DNA from: an uncultured Blautia sp.
GTDB taxonomy: Bacteria > Bacillota > Clostridia > Lachnospirales > Lachnospiraceae
Assembly: GCA_938028845.1 (NCBI GenBank)
Contig: CALIZJ010000264.1
Coordinates: 1-15,865 of the forward strand
DNA: 15,865 nucleotides
Reading direction: 5' to 3'
Part shown: positions 5,614-11,636 of the stretch, piece by piece
Layout of the letters: each line of letters opens with the position of its first letter
How positions within the stretch are numbered: position 1 is the stretch's first letter
Notes under the pieces: model-generated
The model's database searches: none
Seen by the model: the letters and a program-made list of their open reading frames with translations, nothing else
Told to the model about the DNA's origin: nothing
Position numbers and translations under genes: made by a program

Positions 5614-5633
5614 AAATCTATCATATCAGATGG
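5605..5633. promoter_or_regulatory. Second palindrome over the antisense -10
   Basis: Perfect 10-bp inverted repeat CCATCTGATA (5605-5614) and TATCAGATGG (5624-5633), spacer 9. It brackets the antisense -10 much as the first palindrome brackets the forward -10, but the arm sequence differs, so a different protein or an RNA role is possible. In the sense mRNA it would form a hairpin. Confidence 0.6.
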
Positions 5634-5648
5634 TGAGACTTCTTTCAA
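5620..5648 (-). promoter_or_regulatory. Leftward promoter of the antisense RNA
   Basis: On the minus strand TTGAAA (5648-5643), 17-base spacer, TATGAT (5625-5620). The hexamers match consensus at 5 of 6 (-35, TTGACA) and 5 of 6 (-10, TATAAT) positions, with ideal spacing. It points back into the intercistronic leader. Confidence 0.65.
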
Positions 5649-5664
5649 GGATTTTTGAAAGGAG
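5642..5664 (+). promoter_or_regulatory. Hairpin overlapping the antirepressor ribosome site
   Basis: CTTTCAA (5642-5648) pairs with TTGAAAG (5655-5661) around 6 bases. The right arm covers the first bases of the AAAGGAG ribosome site (5658-5664). A folded leader would hide the site and reduce translation of the antirepressor. Confidence 0.5.
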
Positions 5665-5671
5665 TATTTTT

Positions 5672-6514
5672 ATGTCTACAAATATTGAGATTTTTAAGAA
5701 CGAAGAATTTGGAACGGTCAGGACCTTACTGATTAAAGATGAGCCATGGTTTGTAGGAAAAGATATAGCAGGAGCATTAGGGTACTCAAACCCGCAAAAG
5801 GCTATACGGGATCATGTTGAAGGTGACGATAGAGGGGTGAACGAAATGGACACCCCCTCTGGTAAGCAGAATATTGTCATTATCAACGAATCTGGTCTGT
5901 ACGCCCTAATCTTCGGCAGCAAGCTGGAATCCGCAAAACGCTTCAAGCGGTGGGTGACATCGGAGGTTCTTCCGGCAATCCGGAAGAATGGAACATACAG
6001 TATGGGTATCGCAGAGCCACAGGGCATCATCAGCGCCCGTGAACTGGCAGCAATCCTGAAACGGAAGCAATGCAAAGTATGTTACCGTATAGACGCATTG
6101 CTCCAGCAGCACCCGGAGTATCAGCCCGAGTTTTTCCGCGTGTTCTTCCGGAACAACCAGGGGCGCATGTTCCGCACATATGAAATGACAGAGAAAGGAC
6201 TGCGGATCTTCGTTGCATTGCTGGAGAAAGACGGAAACAGGAATAGCATGAACACGGTGAACGGACTGAACCAGATCAAGAGCCGGTATCCGGCACTGGC
6301 AGATCAGAGCACGGCAAAGGTTTCTTTATGTCCACGTACCGGGCTGAAAGAGATCCAGAAAGCGGAAGCAGCACTTGATATGTTTGAACAATGTTACCTT
6401 GGAACGGACTTTGCTGACTTCGACAGCGAGGACCGGGAAAGGTTCGATGCGGCCCTGTGCCTGCTCCACGACCAGGTGAAGCTTGCTGTAAAAGAAATAA
6501 AGGGGGCTTGCTGA
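5672..6514 (+). CDS. Phage antirepressor, BRO-N plus Rha-like domain
   Basis: Starts at ATG 5672 behind AAAGGAG, 280 residues. Residues about 5-108 are a BRO-N domain: GTVRTLLIKDEPWFVGKDIA then ALGYSNPQKAIRDHV, SGLYALIFGSKLESAKRFKR, VLPAIRKNGTY. This N-terminal domain is typical of phage antirepressors and binds DNA or protein. Residues about 119-185 (ISARELAAILKRKQCKVCYR, then YEMTEKGLRIFVALLEKDG) resemble the Rha/regulatory-protein C-terminal domain, with a 'Y-x-M-T-E-K-G' motif. The last 60 residues form a helical tail of unknown role. It is co-transcribed with the RHH gene. By family it would inactivate the prophage repressor and so favour induction; no repressor is in the window. Confidence 0.85.
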   Translation: MSTNIEIFKNEEFGTVRTLLIKDEPWFVGKDIAGALGYSNPQKAIRDHVEGDDRGVNEMDTPSGKQNIVIINESGLYALIFGSKLESAKRFKRWVTSEVLPAIRKNGTYSMGIAEPQGIISARELAAILKRKQCKVCYRIDALLQQHPEYQPEFFRVFFRNNQGRMFRTYEMTEKGLRIFVALLEKDGNRNSMNTVNGLNQIKSRYPALADQSTAKVSLCPRTGLKEIQKAEAALDMFEQCYLGTDFADFDSEDRERFDAALCLLHDQVKLAVKEIKGAC

Positions 6515-6515
6515 T

Positions 6516-6692
6516 ATGGTTGAAGTAAAAAGCTGCCCTTTGTCTGATGAAGAAAGAGAAAAATATTGTATGTGCGATACATGTCTCTTTGTAAAAAGAT
6601 GCTTAGAGGAAATAGATGCAGAAATGCAGGGATTTAAAGAACAAAGGGAAATTACCGAAGAATCAAGAAAAAACGGTAAAGGAAGAGTATAA
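6516..6692 (+). CDS. Small cysteine-rich protein after the antirepressor
   Basis: Encodes 58 residues; the ATG lies one base after the antirepressor stop, with AAGGGGG 9 bases upstream, so it is coupled. The N-terminal half has five cysteines: CP at 7, then CMCDTC (18-23) and C29, likely a small metal site. The rest is charged and helical (EEIDAEMQGFKEQREITEES). I recognise no family. The position suggests a cofactor for the antirepressor or simply a phage accessory gene. Confidence 0.55.
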   Translation: MVEVKSCPLSDEEREKYCMCDTCLFVKRCLEEIDAEMQGFKEQREITEESRKNGKGRV

Positions 6693-6720
6693 GAACAGAA
6701 AAATAGACTACTCGGCAAAT

Positions 6721-6819
6721 CCTGTAAATCTTCTGGTTTATTTTAGGTGTAGACCCGTGAGTATAGGGGACGCCATGTTTATAGAATGAAATTAAAAGTA
6801 TACCGAAGAGTTTACAGGA
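6721..6819. repeat. Imperfect 14/15-base inverted repeat
   Basis: TCCTGTAAATCTTC (6721-6734) and GAAGAGTTTACAGGA (6805-6819) are inverted copies with one extra base, about 70 bases apart, in a 166-base gap without a gene between the last accessory gene and the terminator at 6859. It could be a long hairpin in a transcript or a recombinase site at the edge of the element. No recombinase gene is visible and I see no matching tRNA or target. Confidence 0.35.
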
Positions 6820-6858
6820 AGAGGGTTAAGCCTTCCCGTTGTCAAAAAATAGGAATAG

Positions 6859-6889
6859 AAAACCCCGGAGCGGCTGCCTCCGGGGTTTT
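6859..6889. terminator. Strong bidirectional terminator
   Basis: A perfect 12-bp stem AAAACCCCGGAG / CTCCGGGGTTTT with a 7-base loop, and T runs on both strands. It stops rightward transcription from the accessory region and leftward transcription of the exporter operon, whose last stop lies 6 bases away. Confidence 0.95.
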
Positions 6890-6894
6890 CCTTA

Positions 6895-7608
6895 TTAAAA
6901 TATTTTTCTTTTCCTGCTGCAGTTAAACAGCAAAAACGCGCCGATCAACAATAAAATACACTGCACTGCAATATTGGACACAGGCATGGAAAAAGCCGGA
7001 TCCAGACCGCCTAAGGCCAAAGGATATTCTGTAAAGAAACTTCCATTCCATAGACTCAGAGCTTTCGGCAGAGGAAGAGCCATGCAGGCAAAGGGGAGCA
7101 GCATCCAGATATAGAGGAGCCAGCCCTTGTTTTGCCCAAGCAGCCAGCCGCTCCCCAGGGCAAAGAGCAATGGGGGAAGCAGGGTCATAAAGGCTGGAAA
7201 CAACAGGCTTCCCCATTTATACCATCTAAAATACACACCGTAAAAAATTCCGGCTTCCACCAGGATGAAAAGGACCAAAAGTCCGGTACCTGTAAGGGCA
7301 GCAGCACATCGGGTCAGGGCATACTGCCGGGGAGATACGGGGGTGGCATTTGTCAGGACCATGACCCGTCTGGCTTTGCCTGAAGTAAAAAATGTGAGAA
7401 AAAGAAGAGAACCGACCCACAAAAGAGGAAGCAACCGGCTTAAATAATCTCCGAAACTCCAGGGGGAAAAGGGCGCTGTATGAGAGACGCCTAAAACAGT
7501 CACACTGCTAAGCACCTGCCAGCCGTAAAACAGCAGGATCAGTGTCAGTCCTATAAAAAATTTGTTCCATAATATCCGTTTGCATTCGTATTTATATATT
7601 TTACGCAA
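6895..7608 (-). CDS. ABC-2 type permease, second membrane subunit
   Basis: Encodes 237 residues from a TTG start, behind GAGGAGG 9 bases upstream, overlapping the previous gene by 8 bases. It begins with a basic amphipathic helix (MRKIYKYECKRILWNK) and has about six hydrophobic segments (FFIGLTLILLFYGWQVL; LLPLLWVGSLLFLTFF; GTGLLVLFILVEAGIFYGVY; LLFPAFMTLLPPLLFALGSG; YIWMLLPFACMALPLP; IAVQCILLLIGAFLLF), the ABC-2 permease layout. It ends in a basic tail, RKRKIF. Last gene of the leftward ABC operon and its second membrane half; the substrate is unknown. Confidence 0.85.
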   Translation of the reverse strand: MRKIYKYECKRILWNKFFIGLTLILLFYGWQVLSSVTVLGVSHTAPFSPWSFGDYLSRLLPLLWVGSLLFLTFFTSGKARRVMVLTNATPVSPRQYALTRCAAALTGTGLLVLFILVEAGIFYGVYFRWYKWGSLLFPAFMTLLPPLLFALGSGWLLGQNKGWLLYIWMLLPFACMALPLPKALSLWNGSFFTEYPLALGGLDPAFSMPVSNIAVQCILLLIGAFLLFNCSRKRKIF

Positions 7609-9790
7609 GATTCAAATCCTCCTCAGAAAGCCCGCAGGCGTCTAAAAATTCTTGATAGGTAAGATAAGGATAAGCGGGATCCAGTTCACGGTTGAACAGG
7701 CTGTGAAGGACCTCATCCATTGCTTCCTCCCCGCCGCATAGTTCTTCCGCTTTTTGGATTTTCAGCGGCATTTCACAGTATTGCCGTACATAAGTAAGAT
7801 CGTTCGTGATCTCAAGCTGCTTATCCTGGGGCAGCATATTAAGGTAGTTGGGATTGCGGACATAAAAATTCAAATAATAATCATCAACCGCCTGCTGCCA
7901 TTGCTGCACATAATGCTTTTGGGCATAATCCTCTCCATAAAGTTCTTTGACAATGCGATAGGTGGTATAAACGGTCAGCCCTTCCGCAGACCAGGCGCTT
8001 GTTTCATCAGAGGTGTCGAACATATTGCCAAGCCCCCACCATTGATGGACAAGCTCGTGGATCATCACTTCTCCTGGTATAGAGCCTTTGCTGCTGTTGC
8101 TTAAATTGGAAGCAGTGAAGTCCGCCTCGTCCAGAAGGCTGGCTCCGTCTGTGGCATAACCTCCGCCGGAGACCCGGCTTTGGATCAGCTTCAGGCTTCC
8201 ATTGCTTCCAAAGGATAAAGAACCGTAATGCTCTGTGCAATATTCCGCCACCTGTTTTACCGCCTCTGACGCATTGGCCTTCTCCATAACCTCTTGATGT
8301 TTGCGCCCGTAATAAAGCTCTATCTTTATACCGCCTGCCTCTATATCTTCCCGGATATAATCTCCGGCGTAAAGGATGCCGCCGGTCCCGTTGTCTTCAT
8401 AGCGCCAGGTCGTGGTGCCATCTTTGTTTTCTGCCGCAATTTCCGCTTCGCTGGATCCGAAGGGGATCACAGTCATAGAATCCGGGAGGGTGATCTCTAT
8501 TGCCGCAGGATACATGTTTTCATCCGGGGACACATTCATCAGGCGGGGAGATAAAGCGGCATTTTCCAGACAAAGGTATTCACTGCTGATCTCTCTGCCT
8601 CCCTGCATGACGGAGGAATTGCGGTTTTCCCTGGGAAAGCCTCCGTATTCTATTGTAAGTTCGATCTCTTCCAGAGAAGGAAGCTCCACCGTAAGCAAAG
8701 CTTCGTTATATTCCTGATATTCGCTGAGCTGAAAGGGAATATCTTCGCCGTTGGCCTTTACAGAAGAAATGGTATAGTCAGGAGTAACGCCAAAGTATAC
8801 GGTTCCGGTTTCTTTGGAAGAACTTTTAAACTGGTAAGAGGCACGACCAGTGACTGTGCCGTTATCTGTGTCTGGATAAACCTGGGCAGAGCGTCCGGTG
8901 CAGACTACATCCTCCAAATAGGGAAGCTCAAGGAAAGACATTACCGTTTCATCCGGATTGCTCTGATCCACCATAGGCTGTGCCGCATAGGCCGTAACGG
9001 AGCTAAGGAGGAGAAAAAGGGCGATTACGGGACGGTATATCTTTCGGCAGCTATGGAAGAGGGAGCCGGGAAGGCCTTTTCCAAACTGTCGGATACACAG
9101 CCAGGACAGCGTCCAGATTCCCGCTAAACCTGCCAGCCAGGTAAGACGCATATAGGCGGCAGACCGGAAAATACGGAAATTAGAAAAATCATCGGACAAT
9201 GCCCAGACACAGGGATTCAGCCAGCACAGCTGCCAGTCATCTGCCCAGACCGTAAGGCTGAGACCGGCGAAAGCTGCGAAAAGTACCAGAGAAAGATCTG
9301 CTCGTCTGGTAAACTGCCAGGCAGCTCCTGCGGCAAGGATGGATAAGGGCAGAGCAAGGCCCATAAAAATCACGTAGGATAGCACATAGTCCATGCTGCC
9401 GAAAACAGAACCGATCAGTCTGGCACTTATAGGCAGCCAGACTGCCATGACTGCAGCCAGGGATAAAAAAGCAGCTGCTAAAAGGGCCAGTATTTTTATA
9501 AGAGCCATGCACAGGGGAGAGACCACTGCGTCAATGAGGACAAAGGTCCGGCTTCGGATCGTGCGGTCCATTTCAAATACAGTAAGGCATCCAAAGAGGA
9601 TTCCGCTTATCACACCGGCAGCGATCGCCGGATTGGCAAGGTACGTGGAAAGCATGGTGCTGGCAGCGGCTGGTTTATATAGGATAAGTCCCGCTAAAGG
9701 AGAAAGCAGGGTAAGCAGGAAGACCAGCCAGGTGAACGGGCTTTGAAGCAGCCTTTTCAGTTCAAGAAAAAACAGCCGGATCCGTTTCAT
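7601..9790 (-). CDS. ABC permease fused to an extracellular M1-like zinc peptidase
   Basis: Encodes 729 residues. Residues 1-270 are an ABC-2 type permease with several hydrophobic helices (about 20-38, 57-75, 95-118, 137-158, 167-185, 218-233, 253-270). After residue 270 the chain is polar and should lie outside the membrane. It carries a beta-rich region and then H578-E-L-V-H582 with E603 in W-S-A-E-G, the zinc site of M1 aminopeptidases; Y671 (68 residues after the glutamate) fits the catalytic tyrosine. The usual G-x-M-E-N motif is replaced by GGGYATDG (542-549). The spacing H582-E603 is 20 residues rather than the 18 typical of M1. The ATP-binding gene is upstream with an ATGA overlap. 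Role inferred: peptide processing coupled to export or to uptake; the substrate is unknown. Confidence 0.85.
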   Translation of the reverse strand: MKRIRLFFLELKRLLQSPFTWLVFLLTLLSPLAGLILYKPAAASTMLSTYLANPAIAAGVISGILFGCLTVFEMDRTIRSRTFVLIDAVVSPLCMALIKILALLAAAFLSLAAVMAVWLPISARLIGSVFGSMDYVLSYVIFMGLALPLSILAAGAAWQFTRRADLSLVLFAAFAGLSLTVWADDWQLCWLNPCVWALSDDFSNFRIFRSAAYMRLTWLAGLAGIWTLSWLCIRQFGKGLPGSLFHSCRKIYRPVIALFLLLSSVTAYAAQPMVDQSNPDETVMSFLELPYLEDVVCTGRSAQVYPDTDNGTVTGRASYQFKSSSKETGTVYFGVTPDYTISSVKANGEDIPFQLSEYQEYNEALLTVELPSLEEIELTIEYGGFPRENRNSSVMQGGREISSEYLCLENAALSPRLMNVSPDENMYPAAIEITLPDSMTVIPFGSSEAEIAAENKDGTTTWRYEDNGTGGILYAGDYIREDIEAGGIKIELYYGRKHQEVMEKANASEAVKQVAEYCTEHYGSLSFGSNGSLKLIQSRVSGGGYATDGASLLDEADFTASNLSNSSKGSIPGEVMIHELVHQWWGLGNMFDTSDETSAWSAEGLTVYTTYRIVKELYGEDYAQKHYVQQWQQAVDDYYLNFYVRNPNYLNMLPQDKQLEITNDLTYVRQYCEMPLKIQKAEELCGGEEAMDEVLHSLFNRELDPAYPYLTYQEFLDACGLSEEDLNLA

Positions 9791-10647
9791 TTGGCCACCT
9801 CCCTGGAAATAAGATAAAGATAAGCGTCTTCTAAAGAGGGTTCTACAGGCTGGGCGCAGGGAGGCAACGTATCAGCCACAGCCCGGCACCGGACGCCATA
9901 GCCGGTATTGACTCTGGCGGTAATGTGAAGTCCCTGTTCCTGCACTGCTTCCTGTTCGAAAAAGATGCCGACATGATCCGCGGCTTTTTGGATCAATTCC
10001 GAAGGCGTGCCGGTGAACAGGATTTTGCCGTGGTTGATCACGATCAGCTGATCGCAGACAGACTGTACGTCTTCAATAATGTGAGTGGACAACAGCACCA
10101 GACGTTTCTGGGCGGTTTTGGAAAACAGGTTCCTAAAGTGGATACGTTCCTCCGGATCCAGTCCTACGGTAGGTTCGTCGAAAATAAGAAAAGGCGGATC
10201 TCCTAAAAGAGCCTGGGCAATTCCTACGCGCTGTTTCTGGCCTCCGGATAAGGTGCGGATCCTGGCCTTGGATTTTTCTTCCAGATTAACGGCGCAGATC
10301 ACGTCTTTTACAGCAGATCGCGGCTTTTTTATCCCTTTTAGGGCGGCCATGTAGTCCAAAAACTGAATTACAGTAAGCTCCTCAAATAATCCGAAATCCT
10401 GGGGAAGATACCCCAGCTGTTTTTTTAATAAACGATCGGACCGGATCAGAGAGGTTCCGTTTACCTGGATAGTACCGGCGGTTGGGAGCAACGCCGATAC
10501 CAAAAGCTTCATTAAGGTGGATTTTCCGGCGCCATTTGGCCCAAGTAAGCCGATCAGGCTTGGGCTATTCAGGTTAAGATTCAGGCTTTTCAGCGCCTGT
10601 TTCCCATTGGGATAGGTCATACTGACATTTTTAATGTTGATCTTCAT
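9787..10647 (-). CDS. ABC exporter ATP-binding protein
   Basis: Encodes 286 residues. Walker A GPNGAGKST at 36-44, Q-loop glutamine at 83, signature LSGGQ at 133-137, Walker B FLIFDE at 153-158, and H-loop histidine 189 (STHI) are all present, so it should hydrolyse ATP. The C-terminal 80 residues are family-variable. It is the first gene of the leftward operon, followed by a fused permease/peptidase and a second permease with 4- and 8-base overlaps, so the three make one transporter. The ribosome site AAAGGA is about 11 bases from the ATG. Substrate is not determined; sequence alone places it in the ABC-2 exporter group. Confidence 0.95.
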   Translation of the reverse strand: MKINIKNVSMTYPNGKQALKSLNLNLNSPSLIGLLGPNGAGKSTLMKLLVSALLPTAGTIQVNGTSLIRSDRLLKKQLGYLPQDFGLFEELTVIQFLDYMAALKGIKKPRSAVKDVICAVNLEEKSKARIRTLSGGQKQRVGIAQALLGDPPFLIFDEPTVGLDPEERIHFRNLFSKTAQKRLVLLSTHIIEDVQSVCDQLIVINHGKILFTGTPSELIQKAADHVGIFFEQEAVQEQGLHITARVNTGYGVRCRAVADTLPPCAQPVEPSLEDAYLYLISREVAK

Positions 10648-10781
10648 TATCTATCACTGTCCTTTCTGTTGAGATCCTGTGTAGGATAGCAAGGCAATAT
10701 GAAGGGAACTTGGATATTTTTTGTGTTTTTCATGAAGAGCGACATCTTTTTATTTTGGCCGACTTTTTTTGCTGTCAATTC

Positions 10782-10810
10782 TTTAAATTGAATTTCTTGT
10801 GTGCTATACT
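10782..10810 (+). promoter_or_regulatory. Promoter of the repeat-containing gene
   Basis: TTTAAA (10782-10787), 17 bases, TATACT (10805-10810). The -10 is good and the -35 weak. Transcription would start about 10817, giving a leader of over 200 bases. Confidence 0.45.
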
Positions 10811-10820
10811 ATTTTTTGCG

Positions 10821-10890
10821 TACAGGTAATAAATAATATAGGAGGGTAAAGATAAGATCCGGATATTTTCTGGTCAGGGTATTGCCTGTA
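10821..10890 (+). promoter_or_regulatory. Possible structured leader RNA
   Basis: The outer arms TACAGGTAATA (10821-10831) and TATTGCCTGTA (10880-10890) pair with one G-U, and an inner hairpin pairs GATCCGGA with TTCTGGTC (about 10856-10875, with one mismatch). A ribosome-site-like AGGAGGG sits inside the loop with no start codon in reach. This looks like a regulatory leader but matches no riboswitch class I know. Confidence 0.35.
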
Positions 10891-11023
10891 GATACATAGG
10901 ATAAAAGAAGAAAGGTACAATACGTATTTTACATATACAAAAGAAAATTACAAAAGATAAAATATATGAAAATATATCAGAAACGCATGAAATTTAAGGT
11001 CAGCACAAGAAAGGAGAAAATGG

Positions 11024-11524
11024 ATGACGGAAAGAGAGCTTCTTGAAAAGATTATTCAGAACCAGGAAGATATGCGTTCGGATATGGAAACAATAAAGTC
11101 GGATATGAAAACGATGAAGTCAGACATGGATCTGATGAAGTCGGATATGAAAACGATGAAGTCAGACATGGATCTGATGAAGTCGGATATGAAAACGATG
11201 AAGTCGGACATGGATCTGATGAAGTCGGATATGAAAACGATGAAGTCGGACATGGATCTGATGAAATCGGATATTAAGGATATCCGCTCAGACATTTCAA
11301 GTCTGAAAGAGAAAACCGCGCAGATTGAACTTCACTTAGAAAATGTGACAGATAAAAATATTACTCTGCTGGCGGAAAACTATATTACTCTGATACGGAA
11401 GCTGAACGAGAATAATAAGGTGACAGACGCCCAGCTGGCATATCAGGTTAAAGTGGATTATCTGTCTGAAGAAGTAGAAGTTTTAAAAAGAGATGTGAAA
11501 GAACTGAAAACTCATATAGCCTGA
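11024..11524 (+). CDS. Coiled-coil protein with 14-residue tandem repeats
   Basis: Encodes 166 residues from an ATG behind AAGGAG. After a helical start (MTERELLEKIIQNQEDM) it holds four near-identical copies of a 14-residue unit, K-S-D-M-K-T-M-K-S-D-M-D-L-M, a pair of heptads with M at core positions: a long continuous coiled coil. A second coiled-coil region with a break follows (SLKEKTAQIELHLENV ... YLSEEVEVLKRDVKELKTHI). No membrane segment or signal is seen, so it is probably cytoplasmic. Related proteins with such heptads are frequent in Lachnospiraceae without a defined role. The repeat can expand or contract, so rod length could differ among strains. Confidence 0.75.
   Translation: MTERELLEKIIQNQEDMRSDMETIKSDMKTMKSDMDLMKSDMKTMKSDMDLMKSDMKTMKSDMDLMKSDMKTMKSDMDLMKSDIKDIRSDISSLKEKTAQIELHLENVTDKNITLLAENYITLIRKLNENNKVTDAQLAYQVKVDYLSEEVEVLKRDVKELKTHIA
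11096..11263 (+). repeat. Four tandem 42-bp repeats
   Basis: Four consecutive 42-base units (11096, 11138, 11180, 11222), nearly identical, in frame. Units 1-2 share TCAGAC where units 3-4 have TCGGAC, showing recent duplication of both kinds. A degenerate fifth unit follows (AAATCGGATATTAAGG). Confidence 0.95.
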
Positions 11525-11532
11525 GAAGGCTG

Positions 11533-11578
11533 CAGCCTTTGGAACATGAAAGACAAATGCTCCAAAGGCTGTATTTTT
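11533..11578 (+). terminator. Intrinsic terminator of the coiled-coil gene
   Basis: Perfect 11-bp stem CAGCCTTTGGA / TCCAAAGGCTG with a 17-base loop, then TATTTTT. The T run is on the plus strand only, so it acts rightward. Confidence 0.85.
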
Positions 11579-11598
11579 ATCAGGATGCCGTTAATGGC

Positions 11599-11617
11599 AA
11601 AAGCCCTTTTGAAAGGC
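11599..11617 (-). terminator. Weak terminator after the kinase gene
   Basis: On the minus strand GCCTTT-CAA-AAGGGC followed by TTTTG, 20 bases after the kinase stop. The stem is only 6 bp with one G-U pair. Confidence 0.45.
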
Positions 11618-11636
11618 AGATAAAACACAGGAAGAA

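Larger units (their letters stand above)
10648..11023. other. Intergenic region between divergent units, with leader
   Basis: The 376 bases hold no credible gene. The left part carries the ribosome site of the ATPase gene and a short ATCCT/AGGAT dyad. The middle has the forward promoter at 10782-10810. From about 10817 on, an untranslated leader of roughly 200 bases precedes the coiled-coil gene and is partly foldable. Confidence 0.6.

Noticed and set aside
6740..6800. tRNA or tRNA-derived attachment site in the gap
   Set aside because: I could not find a cloverleaf, T-loop sequence or CCA end.
11096..11263. CRISPR-like repeats
   Set aside because: The units are contiguous without unique spacers and keep a reading frame, so they are a coding minisatellite.
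11056..11295. Long leftward open frame through the 42-bp repeats
   Set aside because: It is only the antisense of the repeat: the period is a multiple of three, so no stop arises in that frame. No ribosome site or promoter supports it.
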